Below, piece by piece: positions 38,036 through 49,950 of a stretch of 64,000 bases of DNA. A model generated the notes under the pieces. That model saw only the letters and a program-made list of their open reading frames with translations, did no database searches and was not told where the DNA came from. How positions within the stretch are numbered: position 1 is the first letter of the stretch; each line of letters begins with the position of its first letter. The position numbers and the translations under genes are program-made. The DNA is taken from the NCBI RefSeq assembly GCF_030445035.2, contig NC_080683.1, positions 93,457,675 to 93,521,674 on the forward strand. The letters run 5' to 3'. Source of the DNA: Dasypus novemcinctus (taxonomy: Eukaryota; Chordata; Mammalia; Cingulata; Dasypodidae).

Positions 38036-40124
38036 GGATATTATTCAGGGAAAGGACTGAATTTTAGCCAGTACCAATATTAATAGATGGGTGGAAGAAC
38101 CTAGTAGGAGACTTAGATAAAACAGTCATCCTGGTAGGAGGAGAGCCAAGAGCGTCACTAATAACCAAACTTAAATTGGCTCATTAGAGGTAAGCACTAC
38201 AGGCACCTGGCTCTGTCTGAGGAAGTACAGTAGAAGACCAAAGTAGTCACAGATGGTTAAACTCTGAGTCTATGTGTAAACAAAACCTATTCAGGCTTGG
38301 TTCATTGCTTTCCAGAAAGGAAGCAAAACCTCCTTAGAGAATCTAATAATGAAACATAGAAAAATAGTTATTCCTCTTTGGTTCTATCTACAACTAAAGT
38401 AAAAAAGAGAGAGAGAGAGAGAGGGAACCCTCTTTAAAGGAATTCAGTTATGTGTGGGTGTAAGATGTGTGGGTGTGAGCAGACTGTGCAGAAATGTGGG
38501 AGGAAGTGGAGAAGGCAATGAGGGCTACATACCAGAGGACTGTGCTGAATAAACAAGAGAGAGGCAGCTGAGCGAGGCAGGAAGGAGACAAGGAGGAAGT
38601 GGTGGCGGTCTCTACCCTGCCTAGACCAGCGCCTTTCCCACTCCCCACCAAGGCCTGGTGACACTGAGGAAAGTGGGTGGGAGTAGGCGTTCAGGTGCAC
38701 CTGGAACCTACCCCGTGGCCCTGTCTCCTTGGTGCTGCCCTGGCCCTCTGGATAGATTACCTAATTGTCACGATGGCAGGAACCTGTGATGCCTTGTGTT
38801 GTTCTGAGCTGGGTCACATGCTCAGCAGGCATGGCCTCTGCAGGGGAGCCCCAGTCCCAGAGCTGAGTAAAGTAGACATGGTGCTCACTCTGTGGTAGAA
38901 GTGCCAAGTCCATCTTTCGTTCATTCATTCCTTAACTCACTCATTGTTTCCAGAAGTATTTCTCAAGGACTGACAATGTCCCAGGCACTTTGCTGGGACC
39001 TGTGTAAACAAAAGGGAGTAAGTCAGGCACAATCCCTACTCATGTGGAATTTATTTATAATCTAGGTGGGGAAATGCCCCGGAAATGGTAAACAGAAAAT
39101 AAAAGATTATAACACTGTCATATGTAATAAGGAAACTGAGTCTTTAAAAAGATTAAGGGATATGTGGGGGACTGATTTGGGAAAATTGATCATAGAAGAT
39201 GTAGGAGAGACTTCCCATGCTTACCCCTTATTTCTGCCTTTAAGATATGGGAGAGGTCCACACTTCCCCTTTCCATTGCAGTCAGTAGAGCCAGATGGTT
39301 AGTTCTGAACAATGGGTTGACCAGATATTGATGCCTGAAGCAAAATGCTACCATAATAAAAACCCTAAAATAGGGGGCATTGGCTTAGTAGTCCAATTGT
39401 GGACAGAATGGAAATTGATAATGGAGTCTGGAGAGCGGACAATCTTTGATTTATGGTAACAAAATGGTGATAAAACTGACTTCTGCATTACCTTGGAACA
39501 AAGGCTGTGTAGCAAAGAAATAGTGTCTCTAGGGGAAAAGATTGGAAAACGAATGTTTCTAGTGTGTTGGTTGGCTATAAACTCAAGAAAGTACTGATTG
39601 ATTTGTAAGCAGAATGAAAAAGAATAGAGATTTTCCAGAAATTGGGCCTTTGCAAACTAAAAAAGTGACTTGTTTTAAACTCCAAATACTAAGAGAGAAA
39701 ACTGAGAAAGCCCTGAAAAACGAAGCCCTATAAAACAAACCTATAGATGAGAGCCAAAAATATCAGTATGAACTCATATTTATACAGATACAGGTAGATT
39801 ACATATAGACTTGTTTATAAATATGTGTATATATACAAGTTGGTTTACACACACAGATCTCCTTGCTCTGTTTGCTGAGTGGGTCTAGAAGTAATGACAC
39901 CCCAGAAGCAGCAACGAACACACATAGTTTTTTTTAACACCATTCTCCAATAAAAAGGAACCTGTACTTCTTGGAGGAATGACTGATTATAGGACTGGGG
40001 CAGGAAACATACAAGAAGAGCCTAGAGCATCTTGTCCTGCCAGAAAGCAAGGAAGTGCTAAAAATAAAATACAATAAAAATAAATAAACGTACAATGATG
40101 GGAGCATATCAAAAGGAAACAGGA

Positions 40125-40562
40125 AGGAAGCAGACTTGGCCCAGTGGTTAGGGCATCCGCCTACCACATGGGAGGTCTGCAGTTCAAACCCCAGGCCTCC
40201 TTGACCCGTATGGAGCTGGCCCATGTGCAGTGCTGATGCCCGCAAGGAGTGCCATGCCACGCAGGGATTTCCCCCGTGTAGGGGAGCCCCACGCACAAGG
40301 AGTGCGCCCCGTAAGGAGAGCCGCCCAGCACAAAAGAAAGTGCAGCCCGCCCAAGAATGGTGCTGCACGCATGGAGAACTGACAGCAAGATGATGCAACA
40401 AAAAGAGACACAGATTCCCGTGCCGCTGACAACAACAGAAGCGGACAAAGAAGAACACGCAGCAAATAGACACAGAGAACAGACAACTGGGGGGGTGGGG
40501 TGGGGTGGAGAAGGGGAGATAAATAAATAAATAAATAAATAAATAAATCTTTGAAAAAAAAA
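40125..40562 (+). mobile_element. Full-length DAS-type SINE in LINE-1 3' UTR
   Basis: The complete head (A box in TTGGCCCAGTGGTTAG, B box in GTTCAAACCCC), body and a long (AAAT)n tail are present. The flanks share AAACAGGA (left copy ending at 40124, right copy at 40566-40573), a target-site duplication with mismatches. Minus-strand open frames up to 264 codons are created by this SINE. Confidence 0.9.
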
Positions 40563-41187
40563 AGTAAACAGGAGTCAAATGAAAATACTTCTGATCACCA
40601 AAGCTGGAACTATGTTGAGCAACAAAATATAACATTATTGGATTATAATCCAAAAAATAAAATAAATATTTATGACTCCATACTGACAAAAATAAATGAT
40701 TAAATAAATAAATAGAGGAGAAAGACAAATCTCCCTGTGCAGAAAAATACCAAATAATTTATGTAGACATTCTGCCCCCAAAGGACGTGGAACATAACTC
40801 ACTACTCCTCATGTAAGAGACACCCACGGTGAATTCCTCCCAAAGATTACAGAATGGAAAGGGGGGAAAAAGAATAACTCTACAGTGGATAAACTTGACA
40901 AATACCACCTCAGCCAGGTGATCTAGGTCAACATCAACAGTGCTAAATCATGCTGATAGTATGTACCCTTGATATGATGTGATGAAAATGACACTTTGCC
41001 TCTATGGTCTTCCTCCCCAAACCCCTAACCCCAATCTAATCATGAGAAAAACATCAGAAAAATTCCAACTGAGGGTCATTTTACAAAATGCCTGATTTAG
41101 GATACTCCACCAACCTGTCAAGGTCATCAAAAAGAAGAAAAGTTTGAAAAATTCTCACAGTCAAGCAAAGCTCAAGGAGAATGATGA

Positions 41188-41608
41188 GGGTGGCAGACTT
41201 GGCCCAGTGGTTAGGGCATCAGTCTACCGCATGGGAGGTCCGCAGTTTAAATCCCGAGCCTCCTTGACCCTTGTGGAGCTGGCCCATGCACAGTGCTGAT
41301 GTGTGCAAGGAGTGCCCGGCCACGCGGGGGTGTCCCCAATGTAGGGGAGCCCCACGCGCAAGGAGAGCCACCCAGCACAAAAGAAAGTGCAGCCTGCCCA
41401 TGAATGGTGCCACACACACATAGAGTTGACACAACAAGAAGATGCAACAAAAAGAAACACAGATTCCCGTGCCGCTGACAACAACAGAAGCAGACAAAGA
41501 AGATGACGCAGCAAATAGACACAGAGAACAGACAACCACGGTGGGGGTGGAGGTGGGGGGGGTGGGGGAAGGGGAGAGAAATAAATAAATAAGACTTTGA
41601 AAAAAAAA
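41188..41608 (+). mobile_element. Full-length DAS-type SINE in LINE-1 3' UTR
   Basis: The head, body and an AAATAAATAAG-CTTTG-A tail are complete. A perfect 14-bp target-site duplication AAGGAGAATGATGA lies at 41174-41187 and 41609-41622. A G-rich stretch (about 41540-41570) precedes the tail. Minus-strand frames of about 91-139 codons are SINE translations. Confidence 0.92.
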
Positions 41609-41929
41609 AAGGAGAATGATGACTAAATTTAATGTCATATCCTGGATGGGATCCTGGAACAGAAAAAGGACATTGGATAAAAACTAAGAAAATGTGGGGG
41701 AAAAAGTATGGATTTAGTTAATAATAATTTATCAATAGCAACTGTTTAATTATGCCTAATGTACCATAATTTTGTAAGATGTTGATAATAGGGGTATGAG
41801 GTATATGAGAACTCTTTGTACTATTGTCACAATTTTTCTGAACATCTATAATTTTTATAAACAATAAAGTTTATTTTAAAAACAATGAAAAAAGATCAAA
41901 TTAAGGGTACACCTTGTTTTTTTCTTTTG

Positions 41930-43590
41930 TCTTTACTTTTTTAATATTACATTCAAAAAATATGAGATTCTCATATACCCCCCACCCCCCTCTCCCCACT
42001 CCTCCCCCCATAACAACAATCTCCTCCATCATCATGAGACATTTATTGCATTTGGTGAATACATCTCTGAGCATCGCTGCACCTCATGGTCAGTGATCCA
42101 CATCATAGCCCACACTCTCCCATATTCCACCCAGTGGGCCATGGGAGAACATACAATGTCTGGTAACTGTCCCTGCAGCACCACCCAGGACAACTCCAAG
42201 TCCCGAAAATGCCCCCACATCTCATCTCTTCCTCCCACTCCCTACCCCCAGCAGCCACCATGGCCACTTTCTCCACACCAATGCCAGATTTTCTTCGATT
42301 ACTAATCACAATAGTTCATGAATAGAATATCAGTAAGTCCGCTCTAATCCAAACTCTATTCCTCCATCCTGTGGACCTTAGAATTGTTGTGTCCACTCCA
42401 CATCTATATCAAGAGGAGGCTTAGATTCCATATGGATGCTGTATGCAATTCTCCTGCTTTCAGTTGCAGGCAGTCTTGGTTCCCTGGTGTGGTAGTTGAC
42501 CTTTTTCACCTCCATGTTAGATGAGTGGGGTAAGTCCAATAAACCAGAGTGTAGGAGTTGCAAGTCTGTTGAGGCTCAGGCTTGACTATCACATGGTCAG
42601 TCCAGAGATTCAGGTCCCCTGGGTATACATTAAACCTCAGCACCAACTACAGCTCCAATAAAAGTAAAAGGAGAGACTTGTGGACAAAGATCACATCTAA
42701 GTCCAGCTCCATTGCACAGAAACACAAACTCCAAAGTAGGGCCAACTGAGATGACACTGAATTCCATCTGCCATGACGATAGAACCTGTGGGTCTCTGTA
42801 GCCCTCAGCAGAACCAATACCTGGGGCTGTATCTAATTTATCTGTCTCTGGGACTCTGCTGAGGTGTGCATAAGGGCAACCCCTCTGATAACCTCCTGGC
42901 TCTTTTTGGAGACACATAGCCATATAAACTCATTTGTCCTTTCCATTTCCCCCTTTTCTTCAAGTCAAAAAGCATTTTTAACTCCTGGTATTATATGTAG
43001 ACTGAGATATTCTGCTGGTCCAAGTTGACCCTTTTATTCAAGGTCATTTTCTAGTTACATCATCAGCTGGTACTTGGTAGTAATCCCTCGGCACCAGGGA
43101 GGCTGATCCCCGGGAGTCATGTCCCATGCTGGGAGGAAGGCAACACATTTACATGCTGAGTTTGGCTTCGAGACTGGCCACATTTGAGCAACATGGAGGC
43201 TCTCAGGAGGTAACTCTTAGGCACCCTGCAGCTCTAGGCCTTGTTCTTATTTCAGGTGCACAGGCTCACAAGCGTAGTCATTAGTGTCAAGGGCTCATTG
43301 TTGGACCTTCCTTCTTTTTTGGTCTTTGCCATTGCACTGGGGGGATTATTGCTGTTCCTTTAGGGAATGTGATAGAGCTCCCCTGGGTAGGAACTCAGCA
43401 TTCCCTCAGTTGTTGTTTTTAATTGTAACCATTATGAAATTATCCAAACATTTTTATGTACCCTGGATATATGCCCTGTAGGACTCCCTGCCATCCATGT
43501 GTGCCCTGTCAATAACATCCCACACCAGTATTCCTCCCTTGCCATTGTTGAACCCCTGTGATCCAAAACTTCTTCAGAAGTAAAGTCCAA
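41930..43590 (-). mobile_element. Probable xenarthran LINE-1 3' UTR, antisense, copy 1
   Basis: After a T-rich start there is a C-rich tract (the inverse of the G-rich tract of LINE-1 3' UTRs), then about 1.6 kb of sequence of the type found repeatedly in xenarthran LINE-1 3' UTRs. An older sense copy of the same terminal segment lies at 45175-45590, which supports the repeat assignment. It holds the left edge of the large tandem duplication. Confidence 0.55.
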
Positions 43591-45174
43591 TATATTGCCA
43601 GGTTCCATTAATAGTAAAATGGAATATAGTGATGAATTTAAAGGTTAGATCTAGAATACATATTAATTTAGAAAAATTAAGGTGAAAATAAATTGGACAC
43701 CTGAGTTTTTAATCTACACCTGTTGGTAATACCTCTCATTGGATTATGCAAATTTAGGGCAAAGATTTAGGGTGTGGCTTATCCAAAGAAAACCATAAAC
43801 TCTTGTAAAGTCAGGGTATCTTTGCAGGGGGTGGGTAAGGAAAGAGAGAAAGCATGGGCCAAGAAAGCAAGGGAACTAGTAAATCTGAAAAGTATGTCTT
43901 GGAAAGAATGGTGGGTATATTAGTATTGGGCAAATAAAGCTGACTAGAATCAAAGAGTTACAATGCTTACTAATTTTGAGAAAGGTTTACAGTCAATGGA
44001 GTCACAAGCCTTATTGGATCTGTGGTCTTCCAGCATTATGCAAGCAGGACATGGACAGAGGAAACTGATCAGCCCCCAAGGAGGGTATATTTTCCAATGC
44101 CCATTTAATATGTGGCCAAGGAAGAGAAGAAAAGACCCTCCAGAGGATGGAGTGTGGAGTGTAGAGAATCAAGGAACACTTTTCACACCCAAGGTAGGTG
44201 CCTTCACCAGGTTTGTCCAGGAGTATTTCAGAATTGCTCCAGGTCAGACAGTGCCTGCTCTGTATCTTCTGTTTCCTGCTTTCTGAATGGGAGTGTTACC
44301 TGTAGTTGTCCTGGCTCTGTTCCTCCACTGTACACTGTCCATTGGAAGTAGATCGTCTCTCTTTGTTAGTTCACAGGTCTGTAGACAAAGAGGGGCCACA
44401 TCTAGACCCGATGTAGAGACTACCACACATAGAGACTACCACACACTACCAGAGATTCCAGAGCTCCACGTTAGACTTGTTTGGGAAGGAGGTTGGTGTG
44501 GCAGAAAAAGAGTGAAAAAGAAGAGTGGTCTGCAACAGACGCAAGTAATCACTCTGACACACAGAAGGATTACATACTTTGTCTGTTTGCAGTAAGGTGG
44601 GATCACAAGACTGTGCATGCTAAGGCACTTACTGGATGTTGTAGGACCCTCCAGCACTCTTCCTGCTGTGGCAATCCAGATGGAGGTCTTGGGTTGAGAT
44701 AGAGGTGCTGAATATTCAAAGTAGCAAGGAAGGCAGGTGCCTGGAGCTGATGTTTTGGAAGTGAGAAATAAAGGTACTGTATTAAGCCACCAAGAAACTG
44801 AAGGTGGTTGTTGTGGCACATCATAGCCTACCCAACCTAACTAATAAAGAAGGCCTTTCTGAGTATGTGATATTTAAGCTGAACCTTAATGGATGAGAAA
44901 GAGCCAGCAGAGGGAACATTCCAGGCAGAGGAAGATGTCTACGCAAAGATTCTGAGGCAGAAAAGGACTTGATGTGTTTGATGAGTTAAAACTAGTCATC
45001 ATCCATGTAGAATCTAAGCCCCCTCTTAGAGAGGACATCACCATCCCAGGGCCCACAGAATGGAGGAATAAAATATGGATTAGAGTGGACTTACTCATAT
45101 TCTACTATAAAACTATTGGAGAAAGTGGCCACAGTAGTTACTGAGGGCAGAGAGAGGGAAGAAGAGATGTGATG

Positions 45175-45590
45175 TGGGGGCATTTTTGGGATTTTGAGTT
45201 GTCCTAAATGATATTGCAGTGTCAGGTGCTGGACTTTATATATCCTGCCATAACCCACTGAATGTACTGGGGGAGAGTGTGAACTACAGGGTAAACTATT
45301 ATCTGTGTGGTGCAGCAGTGCCCCAAAATGTGTTCATCAAGTGTGATGCGTGTGCCAAAATGGTGAGGGAGGTTGTTGGTGTGGGGGGGTGGAGGGTATA
45401 CAGGAACCTCTTACAATTTTTAATGTAACTTTTTTTTTGGTGATGTACATATCTTCAAAAAAATACAATTTACTAAAATGACGTGGTGGGGGGTGGGGAG
45501 TATGTCATATGGGAACCTCTTACGTTTTTTGTTTTTTTATGTTTTTTAATGTAACATTCCTTGTGATTTATTAACTTTAATTTTAAAAAA
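45175..45590 (+). mobile_element. LINE-1 3' end, sense, copy 1
   Basis: It is homologous to the reverse complement of the antisense element at 41930-42225 (GGGGGCATTTTTGGGATTTT, GAGTTGTCCTAAATGAT, GGGAGAGTGTGAAC). A G-rich tract and an A-rich end follow. It seems to carry two tandem G-rich tracts and terminal segments (45380-45440 and 45483-45590). Older and more diverged than the antisense copy. The + frame at 45219-45428 is not a gene. Confidence 0.6.
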
Positions 45591-46316
45591 AAAGAAGGTA
45601 GTTGGGGAAGGGGGAGAGGGAATTCTCTAAAGGAGGAGCTAGGCCATGTCTAATCAGTTTATTATCATGACTGAATCCAATTGGAGAAGGTTTTCTTATT
45701 CAGGTGGACAAAATGAAATTGTAACTTTGCAACCGTTTTTTTGAACTGGCCTGGAGAAAAGGCAATTGGTTATGATTCAGCCTAAAATAAAATGTTTTTA
45801 AAAACTGGAAAAAAAAAAAAACAAAAACCAAAAATAAAACTAGTATAGTAAAAGTAGTGAGGAAGTGAGCAGAAGACAGCTAGCATGGGGAGAGGACCAG
45901 AGTACAAGTAGAACAGCCCAGAGGCTGACTCTAATAAATCTACTGAAAGCCGACTGTAGTGAACAGAGAGGAGAAACAGGAAACGCACTGGGATAAGGAG
46001 GCTATAGGATCTTCCAAACCTTCCCAAGGTGCAAATGTCACCTAGAAGAGAAATGTAGACACAGAGATAGTGACATGTATCTTCATCACTAACAAGCATC
46101 CCCTAAAGAGGGGACAGTTAACTTCCTGAAGAAGCAGATATATAGAACCCAGAGGTGGAAGGAGAGTAGTGCCCAGGGTTCCTGGGAAGGCCAGTTTCCC
46201 AAAGAGATGACAATGGCTACCCTCCAGCCTGGTTCTCTAGAAGTCACAAAGATACTTGCTGGTGTGTATAGGTGAGAAGCCCCTTCACTTCAGCATAAAT
46301 TCCCCAAGTGTTTTCT

Positions 46317-46751
46317 TTTCTTTTAAAGATTTATTTTTCATTTATTTCTCTCCCCTTCCTCCCGCCCTCCCCCCCCCCCCCCCTTTGGCTGCTCTCTGTA
46401 TCCAATCACTGTGTTTTCTTCTGTGTCTGCCTGCATTCCTGTCAGTGGCACCAGGGAATCTCTGTCTCTTTTCGTTGCATCATCTTGCTACATCAGCCCT
46501 CAGTGTGTGTGGCGCTACTCCTGGGCAGCCTGCATTTTTTTCGCATAGGGCAGCTCTCCTTCAGGGGTGTACTCCTTGCACATGGGGCTCCCCTATGTGG
46601 GGGACACCCCTGTGTGGCATGGGACTCCTTATGCACATCAGCACTGCACGTGGACCAGCTCACCACATGGGCCAGGTGGCCCTGACTTTGAACCTGGACC
46701 TCCTATGTAGTAGGTGGATGCTCTATCAGTTGAGCCAAATCTGCTTTCCCT
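46317..46751 (-). mobile_element. Full-length DAS-type SINE, duplication copy 1
   Basis: The antisense copy starts CTTTTAAAGATTTATTTTTC and ends with an inverted head (CAGTTGAGCCAAATCTGCTTTCC). A perfect 13-bp target-site duplication CCAAGTGTTTTCT lies at 46304-46316 and 46752-46764. The same insertion is in the second copy (59127-59560), so it predates the duplication. A poly-C tract near 46369-46383 is longer than in copy 2. Long + frames here (up to 271 codons) are SINE translation. Confidence 0.92.
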
Positions 46752-47123
46752 CCAAGTGTTTTCTAACAACTGCCCCAAATCCTCACTCCTTTAATGGAAA
46801 TAGAAGAATAAGACTTCAAAGGTGTTTCCTTTTTTTTTTTTTTTTTTTTCAGTTTTGCAACTTTATAACAACAGACTCTTTGAAAGGGATCTGGGGTAAA
46901 CTGGAATTCTCTTTGGTTGTAACCAGTCACTTCCCTTTTTCCACCTCTCTGTTGCTCATAGCCAGGAGCACCTTCCAGCCTAGAGAAAACATTATCTATA
47001 GGATTGATTTCCTCCTTGTTGTTTTTCAAAACCATAGATGGTTTTTGATGATGCTAGACTCAAACAGTTAGCCCCAAACTCAGGAAGAACCTGTCTGGAT
47101 CAACATTTAAAATAGGTGATGGC

Positions 47124-47381
47124 ACGCACAAGGAGTGTGCCCCATTAGGAGAGCTGCCCAGCGCGAAAGAAAGTTCAGCCTGCCCAGGAATGGCGCTGCA
47201 CACACGAAGATCTGACACAACAAATGACGCAACAAAAAGAAACACAGATTCCCATTTCCCGTGCCGCTGACAACAACAGAAGCGGACAAAGAAGAACACA
47301 CAACGAATAGACACAGAGAACAGACAACTGGGGGCGGGGAGAAATAAATACAATAAATAAATCTTTATAAAATAAAAAAAT
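47124..47381 (+). mobile_element. 5'-truncated DAS-type SINE, duplication copy 1
   Basis: It lacks the tRNA head and starts in the body at ACGCACAAGGAGTGTGCC. It is nevertheless bounded by a 15-bp target-site duplication AAAATAGGTGA(T/C)GGC at 47109-47123 and 47382-47396. So it was truncated at insertion, not later. The matching copy is at 59940-60198. Confidence 0.88.
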
Positions 47382-47399
47382 AAAATAGGTGACGGCGTG

Positions 47400-47950
47400 T
47401 CCTAAATTGCCAGGAGGGAGCATGGCTGGAAGCCATCCCTTGCTGCCCTGCTCCTTCTGGCTTCCACTACCCTGCCCTCAGCCACCTCCTCTCTTCTCCA
47501 CCACCTTCCCCCTGTACATTGCTCCTATTCCCGTGGAACTCTTCAGAGCACAATTGTAGCCTTCCCTGAAGGGAGCAGAGAGTTTTCCCACTTTGTGTCC
47601 CCCAGGGCTTAGGTAAACCACCCAACCTCACCTTCGAACAGTCTAATAGTTCCCTCTGCTCCTCCTGCTTTTTTGTCACCTTTCAATTCTCAACATCTCA
47701 GTTCTTTATCTTCTGTGTTCTTCAAACACAGTCGATTTCTCACAAGAATTTAATAGTTTTTGGCAACAAGAGATGAATGATTAGGTTTCCAAGTTCAAGG
47801 AGCACACCCTCCTTGTGTGCAAAGGAGGAAGGAGGAGGAGGCTATGAAAAAGCTACTTCCCAGGCTTACTCCATGGAGCATCTCCATTAGATCAAGATAT
47901 TTTATGTTAGTATTCTTTCATTGTGAATGCAACATATATGTTTTTTAAAA
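47400..47950 (+). other. Duplicated unclassified segment, copy 1
   Basis: Unique-looking sequence conserved in both duplication copies (partner about 60217-60767). The minus frame of 70 codons at 47467-47679 is preserved in both, but this follows from the recent duplication and is not evidence of coding. I see no recognised domain. Confidence 0.5.
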
Positions 47951-47961
47951 ATCAAATATTA

Positions 47962-48330
47962 GGGAAACGGACTTTGGCCCAGTGGTTAGGGTGTCCGTCT
48001 ACCATATGGGAGGTCCGCGGTTCAAACCCCGGGCCTCCTTGACCCGTGTGGAGCTGGCCATGCGCAGTGCTGATGCGCGCAAGGAGTGCCGTGCCACGCA
48101 AGGGTGTCCCCCGCGTGGGCGAGCCCCACGCGCAAGGAGTGCGCCCATGAGGAAAGCCGCCCAGCGTGAAAAGAAAGAGCAGCCTGCCGAGGAATGGCGC
48201 CGCCCACACTTCCCGTGCCGCTGACGACAACAGAAGCGGACAAAGAAACAAGACACAGCAAATAGACACCAAGAACAGACAACCAGGGGAGGGGGGGAAA
48301 TTAAATAAATAAATAAATCTTTAAAAAAAA
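47962..48330 (+). mobile_element. Full-length DAS-type SINE present only in duplication copy 1
   Basis: The complete head has the A box in TTGGCCCAGTGGTTAG and the B box in GGTTCAAACCCC; the body is CpG-rich and the tail is (AAAT)n-CTTT-A. A perfect 15-bp target-site duplication AAAAATCAAATATTA lies at 47947-47961 and 48331-48345. The second copy has the unfilled site once, near 60764-60778. Low divergence and the empty site mark it as the youngest insertion in the window. Confidence 0.95.
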
Positions 48331-48349
48331 AAAAATCAAATATTAGAGA

Positions 48350-49950
48350 CATATTTAATAAAAGTCTCCCCTTTTTACAGTCCTTCTCACTTGTCCCTGC
48401 TCCTTAGAAGTAAATGATGTTAATATTTTTGAACTTTACAGGATATTTTATGCATCTTCAGGGGATATAAACATACAGGCATATATAGTCTTTTCTCTTT
48501 TTTTTTTCACAAATGGGTCATATTAACTTGTTAATTTTGGCATCTAAAGTTGGGTGTTGCACATGGTGAATACTTAAAAGATATCTGAATCCTAATTTGA
48601 TTTCTCTGTAGTTGATGGGTCTCGGGGCCAGGACTGACAATTGGCTAGAATCTAACCATCATAAGCCAAGGAGGATCCTAACATTAGCCTGAGTTTTCAT
48701 GAAAACTACAGAGCATAATGTTTAAGAACTAGACCACTTGAAGACATTCAGGTTCACGGTGTGATTATGTATTTCCTTTTAAGAGTTTCTCTTGCTTTCT
48801 GAGAAATGTTTTATTGTTTCTGAAACTTGTTCCTGACACTGATAATGAAAGTGCCAAGAAACAAAGTACTATCTTTAAAAAACAAAAACCCATGACCACT
48901 GGTTTTACAGTGTGCTTAACATGTAAGCTCATTTCGTAAAAGCTAAAGCAAATTGGTGTTAGAATCACAGATGTTCAAAAGTGTAAAGTGCTTTTAAATA
49001 TTATTTAATTTGCCTCTCCACTCCATTTCCACTGAGGGCTGAACTTCTGAGCCATGTCCTCTCAGGACAGAGCCTGGGATGGCGGGCAGGGCAATCTTCA
49101 ATAGACCTGGAACTAGAACCGCCCACTGCGCAAGAGATGGTGGGGTCACCAGTGGGCTATCAGAACCAATTGCGGGAGCTGGGAGGAAACTCAGGCTGGC
49201 AGTCGAACCCAGCTTCTCACGGGGATGGAAACCTGTAATAGCTACAGAATCATCATCAGTATCTGGACGGTCCAGTAGGGGAGCACAGTGGCAGCGAGCC
49301 TACGAGGTGGTTGTAGGAATTCCCAGGCACCCGTGATGCGGCCTTCGCCCAGACCTCCCCTACCTCCACCTCCTTCTCTGGGGAAGTCATAAACATATGC
49401 TAAGCGACCCCCACCTCCTAGTCTAGGGTGCCGATCATGGGGGAGATGTTAAGTCTAACGAGAAGGCCCTGCCAGAACTTAAGCCAGGAAACGAGGAACA
49501 TGAAGCCCCAAATGCTTATCAGAACATGACTTCTCAATGGAAGGCCCCCCGGGGGGGAAAAACCACACTCAAACAGTACAGACGTGTCTCTCTTCTCCAA
49601 CACGAAGTGTCCCATGTGGAGCTGCCGTCTATGGATCTGACCCACCCGGGAGACGGGTGGTGATGGGACTTCTTCCCCTGCTCTTTTGTACATTTTGTAC
49701 CAAGTAAGTGACCAGGAGATATGCCCTTTCTAGACTCTTTATTCTGAACCATAAAGGGGTCATTTGCTGACAGTTTCTCTTGTGCCCTAAACCCGTGTTC
49801 CCCTGATGCACCCTTGTAGAGCCTCACTCCACAGTAGTACCTGAGGACACAGGCAGGCTGGAAACAGTCAGGATGCACCCGATCTGTGATGACTTTCAGG
49901 GGCTGGGTTGAGAACTACATGCTCTGGTCTATGCAGCCCCTAAACCTGAC
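48350..49950 (+). other. Duplicated upstream flank of CALHM6, copy 1
   Basis: AT-rich DNA (48350-49020) is followed by a more GC- and CpG-rich stretch of about 49060-49900. The latter holds open frames at 49079-49336 (+, 85 codons) and 49534-49878 (-, 114 codons). I do not recognise any product. The + frame is intact in copy 2 (61512-61769); the long minus frame is shortened there. It could be an old processed pseudogene or unclassified repeat. Confidence 0.45.

Larger units (their letters stand above)
34930..39330. other. Intergenic region, no gene seen
   Basis: AT-rich, with a MIR-like patch at about 35790-35850 (ACCATCCAGTCCAA), an old antisense LINE-1 3' UTR at 36940-37440, a MIR at 37845-38035 and a (GA)n tract at 38404-38424. 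Between 36300 and 36830 the sequence resembles old mammalian repeat DNA. Minus-strand frames at 38434-38700 and the + frame at 38677-38898 have no recognisable domains. Confidence 0.6.
39330..41877 (+). mobile_element. LINE-1 (L1M type) 3' UTR, interrupted by two SINEs
   Basis: A long sense-oriented segment matches a mammalian L1M-type 3' UTR. It runs from about 39330 to 40124, continues 40574-41187 after the first SINE, and ends 41609-41877 after the second. The end has the CTGGATGGGATCCTGGAACA motif and a terminal AATAAAGTTTATTTTAAAA. Both SINE sites are filled cleanly, so removing them restores a continuous element. The upstream boundary is uncertain. Confidence 0.7.

Noticed and set aside
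38404..38424. (GA)n tract as a regulatory GAGA element
   Set aside because: A short microsatellite with no supporting context.
39934..40728. 264-codon minus-strand open frame
   Set aside because: Its middle is the translation of the antisense SINE (recurrent VCSLCPF / GTPLRG / HVVDGCPNHWAK-like text also seen at every other SINE) and its ends are LINE-1 3' UTR. Not a gene.
43963..44286. 107-codon + frame kept in both duplicates (also 56743-57066)
   Set aside because: Conservation follows from the ~99% identity of a recent duplication; no domain is recognised and the region lies in repeat-like DNA.
46256..47071. 271-codon + strand open frame
   Set aside because: It runs through an antisense SINE and a T-run; the equivalent frame in copy 2 is broken by small indels, so it is not maintained.
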